NCBI GenBank assembly: GCA_036267135.1
Contig: DATAWQ010000026.1
Span: 1-64,000 of the forward strand
Source: PALSA-505 sp036267135
Lineage (GTDB): Bacteria > Actinomycetota > Actinomycetes > Streptosporangiales > Streptosporangiaceae
Direction of reading: 5' to 3'
Length of the DNA stretch: 64,000 nt
The translations under genes and the position numbers were made by a program. The stretch's first letter is position 1. Every line of letters begins with the position of its first letter. The notes beneath the pieces are model-generated. The model was not told where the DNA came from. It did not search any database and was given only the letters and a program-made list of their open reading frames with translations. Positions 15,579 to 23,063 of this stretch are shown here, one piece after another.

Positions 15579-16295
15579 ATGCCGGGAGACGACCCGCAAC
15601 TGCGGGCCTCCGACGACGACAGGGACCGGACGGCCTCGCTGCTGCGCGAACACCACGCCGCGGGCCGTCTGACCGCTGAGGAGTTCCAGGAGCGGCTCGA
15701 CGCTACCTTCGAGGCGAAGACGATCGGCCAACTCCAGGAACTGCTGGCCGATCTGCCGAGCATCGACCTGTACCACCTGCCCGAGCAGTCCATGCGCCGC
15801 GGCCAGCAGGCGACCGCCTCGGGAGAGCTGGCCCCCCAGCAGCACGGCAGGCTGTCACCGCACTGGCGGGGAGCCTGGGCGTCCTGGGCCTCGGTCAATC
15901 TTCTGCTGTTCGCGATTTGGCTGGTCACGGCGATCACCAGCCACAGTGCGTCGGGGCTGTGGTTCCTGTGGGTCGCCGTGCCCTGGGGTGCTGTCCTCAT
16001 GGGCCGGTGGGTGTTCGGCCAGCACCCCGACGGCGGCCAGCACCCCGAGGGCGGCCAGGGGCCCGAGGGCGGCCAGGGGCCCGCCAGCATCCAGGGCAGC
16101 CCACCTCACCAGCAGGCGCAGGCCGAGCTCCTTGACGCGCAGCAGGACCACATGCGGCAGGCCTTCGACGAGCACCGGCAGCGTCTCGATGACCATATGC
16201 GCCGCCACCAGGACCAGATGCAGCGCCGTCAGGAGCGGATGCAAGAGCAGATGCAGCGCCGTCAGGACCGGATGCGCCGCCCCGATGAGCCCTGA
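15579..16295 (+). CDS. DUF1707 domain membrane protein with coiled, Met/Gln/Arg-rich tail
   Basis: 238 residues from ATG 15579, preferred over the GTG at 15573 because AAGGGAG is five bases upstream of the ATG. Residues ~7-58 match the actinobacterial DUF1707 (SHOCT-like) domain: RASDDDRDRTASLLREHHAA, GRLTAEEFQERLDATFEAKT and LQELLADLP. Two membrane helices follow (WASVNLLLFAIWLVTAI and GLWFLWVAVPWGAVLMG). Then come short HPDGGQHPEGGQ/GPEGGQ repeats and a C-terminal amphipathic region rich in MQRRQ/MRRHQ units, probably a coiled coil. Function is unknown. It sits between map and infA, an unusual insertion in the alpha-operon order. Confidence 0.8.
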   Translation: MPGDDPQLRASDDDRDRTASLLREHHAAGRLTAEEFQERLDATFEAKTIGQLQELLADLPSIDLYHLPEQSMRRGQQATASGELAPQQHGRLSPHWRGAWASWASVNLLLFAIWLVTAITSHSASGLWFLWVAVPWGAVLMGRWVFGQHPDGGQHPEGGQGPEGGQGPASIQGSPPHQQAQAELLDAQQDHMRQAFDEHRQRLDDHMRRHQDQMQRRQERMQEQMQRRQDRMRRPDEP

Positions 16296-16614
16296 CCGGG
16301 AATACCAGACTGCCGGCTTCGGTTCGCATAGAGGCGGTGGGTCGCGTACACTTTCCATTCGGCCCGTGTGCTGTCGTTTTTTGCGCTGCCTGCTGAGCAA
16401 GCCCGGTGGCAGAGGACCTGCAGGGGCCACCCATCCGGGCGGGCGGACGCCGATTGAGGCGGTTGCCTGGCACGGACGGGTCAGGGACGCGGCCCTTGTG
16501 GCGCTGTTGGCGCCGCAAGGCGGTCACCGGCCAAGCATCAAGCCAAGAACCGAACTACCTGGCGGTTCCGCAAGCCCGCGGGCCCAGCCAGACCGATAGT
16601 GAAGCGCGGAGGAT
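16296..16614. other. Intergenic region upstream of infA
   Basis: A 319-base gap that should hold the infA-rpmJ-rpsM-rpsK-rpsD-rpoA-rplQ promoter. TACACT at 16347-16352 and the T run TCGTTTTTTGCG near 16374-16385 are the most notable A/T-rich spots, but no -35 at the right distance is clear. No hairpin of note and no coding potential. Confidence 0.35.
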
Positions 16615-16836
16615 ATGCCCAAGAAAGACGGCGCCATCGAAATCGAGGGCACGGTAGTCGAGTCGCTGCCGAATGCCTTTTTCCGTGTGGAGCTGGACAA
16701 CGGGCACAAGGTGCTCGCTCACATCAGCGGGAAGATGCGGATGCACTACATCCGGATCCTTCCCGACGACCGGGTCGTCGTGGAGCTGAGCCCCTATGAC
16801 CTGAGCCGTGGGCGAATCGTCTACAGGTACAAGTGA
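16615..16836 (+). CDS. infA: Translation initiation factor IF-1
   Basis: 73 residues, the family length. IF-1 binds the 30S A site as an OB-fold protein. The sequence PKKDGAIEIEGTVVESLPNA, FFRVELDNGHKVLAHISGKM and RMHYIRILPDDRVVVELSPY is a full-length match. GCGGAGGA lies about five bases before the ATG. It opens the alpha-type operon. Confidence 0.98.
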   Translation: MPKKDGAIEIEGTVVESLPNAFFRVELDNGHKVLAHISGKMRMHYIRILPDDRVVVELSPYDLSRGRIVYRYK

Positions 16837-16890
16837 CGGCAACCAGACAACGGGCGTGGCCGGGTCGGCCTTGCCCCAGGAGTGATAACC

Positions 16891-17004
16891 ATGAAGGTCA
16901 AGCCGAGCGTCAAGAAGATCTGCAACAAGTGCCGGATCATCCGCAGGCATGGCAAGGTCATGGTCATCTGCACGGATCCCAGGCACAAGCAGCGTCAGGG
17001 CTGA
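16891..17004 (+). CDS. rpmJ: 50S ribosomal protein L36
   Basis: 37 residues: MKVKPSVKKICNKCRIIRRH, then GKVMVICTDPRHKQRQG. It is the zinc-ribbon form, with Cys11, Cys14, Cys27 and His32 in the expected places. The CCAGGAGTG upstream of the ATG is a good ribosome-binding site. It sits between infA and rpsM, as in nearly all bacteria. Confidence 0.97.
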   Translation: MKVKPSVKKICNKCRIIRRHGKVMVICTDPRHKQRQG

Positions 17005-17054
17005 CAGCGCGGTAAGACGCCTGTAGCACAACACGAAGGAGTACGTGGCAACAG

Positions 17055-17435
17055 ATGGCTCGCCTTGTCGGCGTTGACCTCCCTAACGACAAGCGTGTGG
17101 AGATCGCGCTCACCTACATCTACGGCATCGGCCATACCCGGGCGCTCGCGACGCTGAGCGCCGCCGACGTCGACGCCGATCGCCGGGTCCACGACCTGAC
17201 CGACGACGAACTCGTCCGTCTGCGTGACTGGATCGAGGCCACCTACCGGGTCGAAGGTGACCTGCGCCGCGAGGTACAGGCCGACATCCGCCGCAAGATC
17301 GAGATTGGCTGCTATCAGGGCATCCGGCATCGCCGCGGGCTCCCCGTGCACGGCCAGCGGACCCAGACCAACGCTCGCACCCGCAAGGGCAAGAAGCGCA
17401 CGGTGGCCGGCAAGAAGAAGGTCGGCAAGAAGTAA
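17055..17435 (+). CDS. rpsM: 30S ribosomal protein S13
   Basis: 126 residues. S13 is in the 30S head and contacts P-site tRNA and 50S bridges. The H2TH part is ARLVGVDLPNDKRVEIALTY and IYGIGHTRALATLSAADVD; the signature RRGLPVHGQRTQTNARTRKG precedes a basic C-terminal tail (KKRTVAGKKKVGKK). Confidence 0.98.
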   Translation: MARLVGVDLPNDKRVEIALTYIYGIGHTRALATLSAADVDADRRVHDLTDDELVRLRDWIEATYRVEGDLRREVQADIRRKIEIGCYQGIRHRRGLPVHGQRTQTNARTRKGKKRTVAGKKKVGKK

Positions 17436-17494
17436 TCAAGCTGGTCCCGCGCGCCGGGGCCGATCACCTCACGAACAGGAAGTAGCAGGAGCAG

Positions 17495-17899
17495 ATGCCT
17501 CCGAGAAGTCGTCAGACCGCGGGCAAGAAGGTGCGCCGCAAGGAGCGGAAGAACATCGCTCACGGGCACGCCCACATCAGGAGCACGTTCAACAACACAA
17601 TCGTGTCCATCACCGACCCCACCGGCAACGTCATCGCCTGGGCGTCGTCGGGGCAGGTTGGTTTCAAGGGCTCCCGCAAGTCGACCCCATACGCCGCGCA
17701 GATGACGGCCGAGGCCGCCGCCCGCCGCGCCATCGAGCACGGCATGCGCAAGGTCGACGTCTTCGTCAAGGGCCCAGGCTCCGGCCGGGAGACGGCCATC
17801 CGTTCGCTGCAGGCGACCGGCCTTGAGGTGGGCACGATCCAGGACGTGACTCCGGTTCCGCACAATGGCTGCCGCCCGCCGAAGCGGCGCAGGGTCTGA
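17495..17899 (+). CDS. rpsK: 30S ribosomal protein S11
   Basis: 134 residues. S11 forms the platform next to the E site. Family marks: HGHAHIRSTFNNTIVSITDP, GNVIAWASSGQVGFKGSRKS, TPYAAQMTAEAAARRAIEHG and the conserved end TPVPHNGCRPPKRRRV. GTAGCAGGAGC lies upstream of the ATG. Confidence 0.98.
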   Translation: MPPRSRQTAGKKVRRKERKNIAHGHAHIRSTFNNTIVSITDPTGNVIAWASSGQVGFKGSRKSTPYAAQMTAEAAARRAIEHGMRKVDVFVKGPGSGRETAIRSLQATGLEVGTIQDVTPVPHNGCRPPKRRRV

Positions 17900-17913
17900 G
17901 GGGATAACGGCAG

Positions 17914-18540
17914 ATGGCTCGATACACCGGTGCGGACTGCAAGCACTGCAGGCGCGAAAAGACCAAGCTTTTCCTCAAGGGCGCCAAGTGCGACTCACCC
18001 AAGTGCCCCATTGAGATCCGGCCTTACCCGCCGGGCGAGCACGGCAGGAACCGGCCGCGGGAGAGCGACTACCTGGTCCAGGTCAGGGAGAAGCAGCGTA
18101 CCAAGCGGATCTACGGCGTCCTGGAGCGCCAGTTCCGCAACTACTACGAGGAAGCCACGCGCCGGCGCGGCAAGACTGGTGAGAACCTGCTCCAGATCCT
18201 GGAGGGCCGCCTGGACAACGTGGTCTACCGGGCCGGCTTCGCCAAGAGCAGGGACATGGCCCGCCAGTTGGTCGGCCACGGTCACGTCCTCGTCAACGGC
18301 AAGAAGGCTGACATTCCGTCATACCAGGTCAGCCACAACGACATCATCGACATCCGCGGGAAGTCGCACGAGATGACCCCGTTCGTCGTCGCGCGCGCCG
18401 AGGCCGGGGAGCGTCAGATCCCGGCCTGGCTCGAGGTGATCCCGGACAAGATGCGCATCCTGGTGCACACCCTTCCGGTTCGTGCGCAGATCGACACCCA
18501 GGTCCAGGAACAGCTCATCGTCGAGTACTACTCCAAGTAA
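17914..18540 (+). CDS. rpsD: 30S ribosomal protein S4, zinc-binding form
   Basis: 208 residues. S4 nucleates 30S assembly. The N-terminus has the four-cysteine zinc site (DCKHCRREKTK, then KCDSPKCPIE). The S4 RNA-binding domain is at about residues 97-160 (RLDNVVYRAGFAKSRDMARQ, LVGHGHVLVNGKKADIPSYQ). The GTG-free ATG start follows GGGGATAACGG. Standard position between S11 and rpoA. Confidence 0.98.
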   Translation: MARYTGADCKHCRREKTKLFLKGAKCDSPKCPIEIRPYPPGEHGRNRPRESDYLVQVREKQRTKRIYGVLERQFRNYYEEATRRRGKTGENLLQILEGRLDNVVYRAGFAKSRDMARQLVGHGHVLVNGKKADIPSYQVSHNDIIDIRGKSHEMTPFVVARAEAGERQIPAWLEVIPDKMRILVHTLPVRAQIDTQVQEQLIVEYYSK

Positions 18541-18618
18541 CAGCCTGTCTGGGCGGCGGCAGCCGCCCAGGAAGGATCGCGACTGTCAAATAGCGGGCGT
18601 CGCGGAAAGGAAACGCAC

Positions 18619-19635
18619 ATGCTCATCGCCCAGCGTCCCACCCTCACCGAAGAGCAGGTCGGGGAGTTCCGGTCCAGGTTCGTGATCGAGCCGCTCGAGC
18701 CGGGCTTCGGTTACACGATCGGTAACTCGCTCCGCCGTACGCTGCTGTCCTCCATCCCCGGCGCGGCTGTCACCAGCATCAGGATCGAGGGTGTGCTGCA
18801 CGAGTTCTCCACCGTCCCCGGGGTCAAGGAAGACGTCACCGACGTCATCCTGAACCTGAAGGAACTGGTCGTCTCCTCCGAGCAGGACGAGCCCGTGGTG
18901 ATGTACCTGCGCAAGCAGGGCCCCGGCGTGGTCACCGCCGCCGACATCGCCCCCCCGGCCGGTGTCGAGGTGCACAGTCCCGAGGCGCACATCGCCACCC
19001 TGAACGGCAAGGGCAAGCTGGAGATGGAGCTCACGGTCGAGCGTGGCCGTGGCTACGTCTCCGCCGCCCAGAACAAGCAGCCCGGCCAGGAGATCGGCCG
19101 GATTCCGATCGACTCGATCTACTCGCCGGTGCTCCGGGTCACCTACAAGGTCGAGGCCACCCGAGTCGAGCAGCGGACCGACTTCGACCGGCTGATCCTG
19201 GACGTCGAGACCAAGCCGTGCCTGCGCCCGCGGGACGCGGTCGCCAGCGCCGGCAAGACTCTGGTCGAGCTGTTCGGCCTGGCCAGGGAGCTCAACGTCG
19301 AGGCCGAGGGCATCGACATGGGCCCGTCGCCCACCGATGCCGCGCTGGCCGCCGATCTGGCCCTGCCCATCGAGGAGCTCAACCTCACCGTCCGTTCCTA
19401 CAACTGCCTGAAGCGCGAGGGCATCCACTCGGTCGGCGAACTCGTCGCCCGCAGCGAGCAGGACCTGCTGGACATCCGCAACTTCGGCGCCAAGTCGATC
19501 GAGGAAGTCAAGCAGAAGCTGATCGACATGGGTCTCGCGCTCAAGGATTCCCCGCCAGGATTCGACCCGGGCAGCGCCGCGGACAGTTACGGCGCGGACG
19601 ACGACGACAGCTACGTCGAGACCGAGCAGTACTGA
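18619..19635 (+). CDS. rpoA: DNA-directed RNA polymerase subunit alpha
   Basis: 338 residues. The NTD (to ~230) that dimerises and holds beta/beta-prime shows EPLEPGFGYTIGNSLRRTLL, SSIPGAAVTSIRIEGVLHEF and PCLRPRDAVASAGKTLVELF. The CTD (~250-315) that binds UP elements and activators contains the equivalent of E. coli Arg265 in LTVRSYNCLKREGIHSVGEL and DIRNFGAKSIEEVKQKLIDM. The tail is acidic. GGAAAGGAAA is upstream of the ATG. Confidence 0.98.
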   Translation: MLIAQRPTLTEEQVGEFRSRFVIEPLEPGFGYTIGNSLRRTLLSSIPGAAVTSIRIEGVLHEFSTVPGVKEDVTDVILNLKELVVSSEQDEPVVMYLRKQGPGVVTAADIAPPAGVEVHSPEAHIATLNGKGKLEMELTVERGRGYVSAAQNKQPGQEIGRIPIDSIYSPVLRVTYKVEATRVEQRTDFDRLILDVETKPCLRPRDAVASAGKTLVELFGLARELNVEAEGIDMGPSPTDAALAADLALPIEELNLTVRSYNCLKREGIHSVGELVARSEQDLLDIRNFGAKSIEEVKQKLIDMGLALKDSPPGFDPGSAADSYGADDDDSYVETEQY

Positions 19636-19681
19636 CACCGGCTGACCCGACCCTGCCAGGTAGCAACCGAGGAGAGTTCCG

Positions 19682-20296
19682 ATGCCCACCCCCACGAAGG
19701 GGCCCCGGCTGGGGGGCAGTGCGGCCCACCAGCGGCACATCATGTCGAACCTGGCCACTGCCCTGTTCGAGCACGGCCGGATCACCACCACGCACGCCAA
19801 GGCGCGCAAGCTGCGCCCGGTGGCCGAGCGGCTGATCACCTTCGCCAAGCGCGGTGACATGCATGCCCGGCGCCAGGTGCTCACCGTGGTGCCCGACAAG
19901 GGTGTGGTGCACACGCTCTTCACCGAGATAGGGCCCGGATTCGCTACTCGGCAGGGTGGCTACACGCGGATCATCAAGATCGGCCCGCGCAAGGGCGACA
20001 ACGCGCCGATGGCGGTGATCGAGCTGGTCCAGGAAGAAGTGGAGGACAAGCCGCGCCGCCGGATCCGGCGCCCGGCCCGTTCACAGGCCGCCGCCGCCCC
20101 TGCCTCCGCGACCGTGGCTGCAAGCGACACCGAGCCGGAGGAGACGGCCCCCGAGGTCAAGGACACGGCCGCGGCGGACACCGTCGGCGACACCGAGCCC
20201 GAATCGGTGGACGCCGAGGCGGATGAGCAGGCTCCCGCGGACGAGGTAGCGGACGCCCCGGCCGACGCGGATGCCGGTGACGACAGCGAGTCCTGA
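19682..20296 (+). CDS. rplQ: 50S ribosomal protein L17 with long acidic tail
   Basis: 204 residues; the first ~120 are L17 (PTPTKGPRLGGSAAHQRHIM, SNLATALFEHGRITTTHAKA, RKLRPVAERLITFAKRGDMH). The remaining ~80 residues are Ala/Glu/Asp/Pro-rich and probably disordered; L17 of many actinobacteria carries such a tail. L17 sits near the exit tunnel. CGAGGAGAG lies upstream of the ATG. It ends the alpha operon; truA follows after 43 bases. Confidence 0.96.
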   Translation: MPTPTKGPRLGGSAAHQRHIMSNLATALFEHGRITTTHAKARKLRPVAERLITFAKRGDMHARRQVLTVVPDKGVVHTLFTEIGPGFATRQGGYTRIIKIGPRKGDNAPMAVIELVQEEVEDKPRRRIRRPARSQAAAAPASATVAASDTEPEETAPEVKDTAAADTVGDTEPESVDAEADEQAPADEVADAPADADAGDDSES

Positions 20297-20339
20297 CGCT
20301 CGCGCAGCTTCCCCCTGCCGCGCCCGGTAAGCGACGCTG

Positions 20340-21206
20340 ATGGCCGAACTCACCGGCCAGGCAGGGGAAACCAGGCTTCGGCTCGACCTTGCCTACGATG
20401 GCTCGGGTTTCTCCGGCTGGGCCCGCCAGCCCGGCCGGAGGACCGTCCAGGAGGTCGTTGAGATCGCGCTGGGGCGGTTGCTGCACCTGGATGCTCCACC
20501 GGCCCTCACCGTCGCTGGCCGTACCGACGCGGGCGTACACGCCCGTGGGCAGGTGGCCCACGTCGGCGTCTCCACGGCGAGCTGGACCTCGGTGGGTTCA
20601 GTCGCGATGCGGGGCCTGGCCGGGCTGCTTCCTCCCGACGTGCGGGTGCGGGCCGTCACGGTGGCGCCCGCCGGATTCGACGCCAGGTTCTCCGCGTTGT
20701 GGCGGCGTTACTCCTACCGGATCTGCGACGATCCAGCGGCCGCCGACCCGCTGCGCCGGGCCGACACACTCTGGCATCGGCGCGCGCTGGACACCGCCGG
20801 GATGAACGAGGCGTCCCTGGCCTGCCTGGGCGAGCACGACTTCGCCGCTTACTGCCGCAGGCGCGAGGGGGCGTCCACGGTCCGCAGGCTGACCCGGCTG
20901 GACTGGGGGCGGCAGGACGGCATCGTCGTGGCCACCGTGATGGCGGACGCGTTCTGCCACAACATGGTCCGCGCCCTGGTGGGTGCCCTGCTGGCGGTCG
21001 GGGACGGGCGGGCCGGGGTCACCTGGCCTGGTGCGGTGCTCGCCGCCGGGATCCGCGATCCGGCCGTCCATGTGGCCCCGCCCCACGGGCTGTGCCTGGA
21101 AGAGGTCAGGTATCCCGAGGACGCGCAACTCGCCCAGCGAGCCGAGGTCACCCGCCGCCCGCGTCCACCCGTCACCGGGACCGGGACCGGGCCAGCAGAG
21201 GGTTAG
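20340..21206 (+). CDS. truA: tRNA pseudouridine(38-40) synthase
   Basis: 288 residues. TruA converts U38-40 of the tRNA anticodon arm to pseudouridine. N-terminal LRLDLAYDGSGFSGWARQPG and the catalytic RTDAGVHARGQVAHV motif (Asp of RTDxGVH) are present, as is the later FCHNMVRALVGALLAVGDGR. The C-terminal tail past residue ~270 is Thr/Gly/Pro-rich, and the stop lies in a 16-bp repeat. It is usually downstream of rplQ, as here. Confidence 0.97.
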   Translation: MAELTGQAGETRLRLDLAYDGSGFSGWARQPGRRTVQEVVEIALGRLLHLDAPPALTVAGRTDAGVHARGQVAHVGVSTASWTSVGSVAMRGLAGLLPPDVRVRAVTVAPAGFDARFSALWRRYSYRICDDPAAADPLRRADTLWHRRALDTAGMNEASLACLGEHDFAAYCRRREGASTVRRLTRLDWGRQDGIVVATVMADAFCHNMVRALVGALLAVGDGRAGVTWPGAVLAAGIRDPAVHVAPPHGLCLEEVRYPEDAQLAQRAEVTRRPRPPVTGTGTGPAEG

Positions 21207-21238
21207 GCCAGCAGAGGGCTAGGCCAGCAGAGGGCTAG
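21191..21238. repeat. 16-bp x 3 tandem repeat joining two convergent stop codons
   Basis: GCCAGCAGAGGGTTAG (21191-21206), GCCAGCAGAGGGCTAG (21207-21222) and the same again (21223-21238). Unit 1 carries the truA stop (TAG 21204-21206). Unit 3 carries the stop of the minus-strand gene (CTA, 21235-21237). The whole intergenic space between these convergent genes is therefore made of the repeat. Confidence 0.95.
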
Positions 21239-22941
21239 GACCAGCCACCCCGGGACACGAGATGCTTCTCCGCCTCACCGCTGAACGCCTCGCTCAGCCT
21301 GGTGAGCGTCTTGATTTCCGTCTTGTCCCCGCTGGGATTATGGCCGTCGGTGTAGCCGGACAGGGCGAAAACGATGAACCGGTAGTCCACGACGTCGTCG
21401 CCCACGCCCGCGTTCTTGCTGGCCGAGCCCGCACCGCTGCTGGTCGGCCCGTCCAGTGCGGTGAACCAGACATCGGGCCCGAAGTGTTTGGCCCGGTCCG
21501 CGCTCACCGCGTCGGTGTGCGTGGGCAGGGACGCCACCCCGACGGTGACCACGTACTGCTTGCTGGTGTCGACGTAGGTGGCCCTTACTACCCGCTTGCA
21601 ATCGGCCGAACTCAGCGCGGACGCGAACGTGCCTCGCGCGGCGGTCGAGCACTCGGTTGTGTTGCTCGTCGCTACCTGGATGAACCGCAGGCCTGCGAGG
21701 TCGAGCTTGGTCTGCGGAAAGGTGTTCGCCGCGGTGACCGGGGGCTGCTTGACGTGTGTCGTCTTAGTGGCGCTTGGTCTGCTGCCCGAGGGCGTCCCTC
21801 CTGCGGGGGCCGACTGCGCGGGCGTCGGTCCCGCGCTGGTGTTCCCCGGGCTCCAGTGTTTGACGATCACGATCGCCGCGATCAGCGCCACGACGACCAG
21901 GACGGCGACAAGCACCGGGAACTTGCGCCTGCGCCTGGGCGGGATCCCGTCCAGATGCGTGCTCCCCCCGGGACCAGACAGCACGTCGGCGTGCCTCGTA
22001 GGATCGTCCGGGTCCTCTGGTTCGCCGGTCACCGAACCCCACGGGGGCGGCACGGGAATCGTGCCTTCCGCGCCCCACGCCTCCGGGTCCGCGGCCCAGT
22101 CCGCCTCCTGGCCCGGCGGGTACTGGGCGCTTAACGGCTGTGGCGGCTGGCCCCAGTAGGGATCGTCGTCGGGCGGCGGGGCGCCGGTGCCCGACGGCCG
22201 CGCCCAGTACAGGTCGTCGTCCGGCGGGGCGGTGGCACCGTACGGCTGGCCCCGGTACGGCCCACTGTCTGGCGGCCCACCGCCTGGCGGGGCGGCGGCT
22301 GGGCCGTACGGCCCAGCCTGGTACGGGTCTCCGCCCGCTGACACGGAGGCAGCGCCGGGCGGCTGAGTCGGGTATGGACCCCCACCTGGCGGCGCCGCGC
22401 CCGCACCGTACGACCCAGCCCGATACGGGTCCGCGCCGTGTGGCTCGGCCTGATACGGATCTGCGCCGTATGGGTCTGCCTGGTACGGGCCCGCGTTGTC
22501 CGGCTGGGGGTGGTACGGGTCCGCGCCGTGCCGTCCAGCCTGGTACGGGTCTGTGCCGTGCGGTCCGGTCCGATACGGGTCCGCGCCGGGCCGCTGGGCC
22601 TGGTACTGGTCGTCGTCCCAGTAGTCGGTGCCGTTCCCTGTCGTGCGGGCCCAGTGGCCGTCGTCGCCGGCGTGGGCCTCGTCGGCCCAGGCTGGCTGCT
22701 CCGCCCAGCGGGGGTCCTCAGAGACCGCGTCGTTGCCCCAGGAGGGTGGCGGCTGAGCCCAGCGCGCGCTACCCCCGGCCGGGCCACCGCGGCCAGGCGC
22801 CTGAGACCAGTGAGAGTTGTCATCCTTAGGTGGCCCGCTGGGCTGATGTGACTGCTGAGATGAGTAAGGGTCGTCCTCCCAGGGCTGAGGCTGATCCTGC
22901 CAGTCTCCCCGGTCGCCGCCTGAATGCCGGCTCGATCCCAC
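21235..22941 (-). CDS. Membrane-anchored protein with Tyr/Pro-rich cytoplasmic repeats and an extracellular domain (unknown function)
   Basis: 568 residues. Residues 1 to ~330 are low-complexity, rich in Pro, Gly, Tyr, Asp and Gln, with recurring ADPYQA/GADPYR/TDPYQA units. A basic stop (PRRRRK) then precedes one membrane helix (about residues 338-360, PVLVAVLVVVALIAAIVIV). The ~200-residue outer part has a Ser/Thr/Pro linker and a compact domain with the pattern C-x(2)-V-x-R-A-T-Y (ADCKRVVRATYVDTSKQYVV). The same pattern recurs in the next gene (23064-24944), so the two are related. No enzyme motif was found. It is likely a sensor or envelope protein, orientation inside-out, function unknown. 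Confidence 0.75.
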   Translation of the reverse strand: MGSSRHSGGDRGDWQDQPQPWEDDPYSSQQSHQPSGPPKDDNSHWSQAPGRGGPAGGSARWAQPPPSWGNDAVSEDPRWAEQPAWADEAHAGDDGHWARTTGNGTDYWDDDQYQAQRPGADPYRTGPHGTDPYQAGRHGADPYHPQPDNAGPYQADPYGADPYQAEPHGADPYRAGSYGAGAAPPGGGPYPTQPPGAASVSAGGDPYQAGPYGPAAAPPGGGPPDSGPYRGQPYGATAPPDDDLYWARPSGTGAPPPDDDPYWGQPPQPLSAQYPPGQEADWAADPEAWGAEGTIPVPPPWGSVTGEPEDPDDPTRHADVLSGPGGSTHLDGIPPRRRRKFPVLVAVLVVVALIAAIVIVKHWSPGNTSAGPTPAQSAPAGGTPSGSRPSATKTTHVKQPPVTAANTFPQTKLDLAGLRFIQVATSNTTECSTAARGTFASALSSADCKRVVRATYVDTSKQYVVTVGVASLPTHTDAVSADRAKHFGPDVWFTALDGPTSSGAGSASKNAGVGDDVVDYRFIVFALSGYTDGHNPSGDKTEIKTLTRLSEAFSGEAEKHLVSRGGWS

Positions 22942-23063
22942 TCATGCTCCGTCTCCCGGGCTACCGCAACCTCAACTCCCGGGCCTGTCTGCTTGGAGGT
23001 TGCTGTCGACCGCCTCGCGCTGTACCGCCTCGCGCCGTCAGCCCGTGGCTCCGTGCCGCGTGC

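Noticed and set aside
22131..22851. Plus- and minus-frame alternatives across the Tyr/Pro-rich repeat region
   Set aside because: Low-complexity coding DNA opens all six frames; only the 568-residue frame has a membrane helix and a relative next door.
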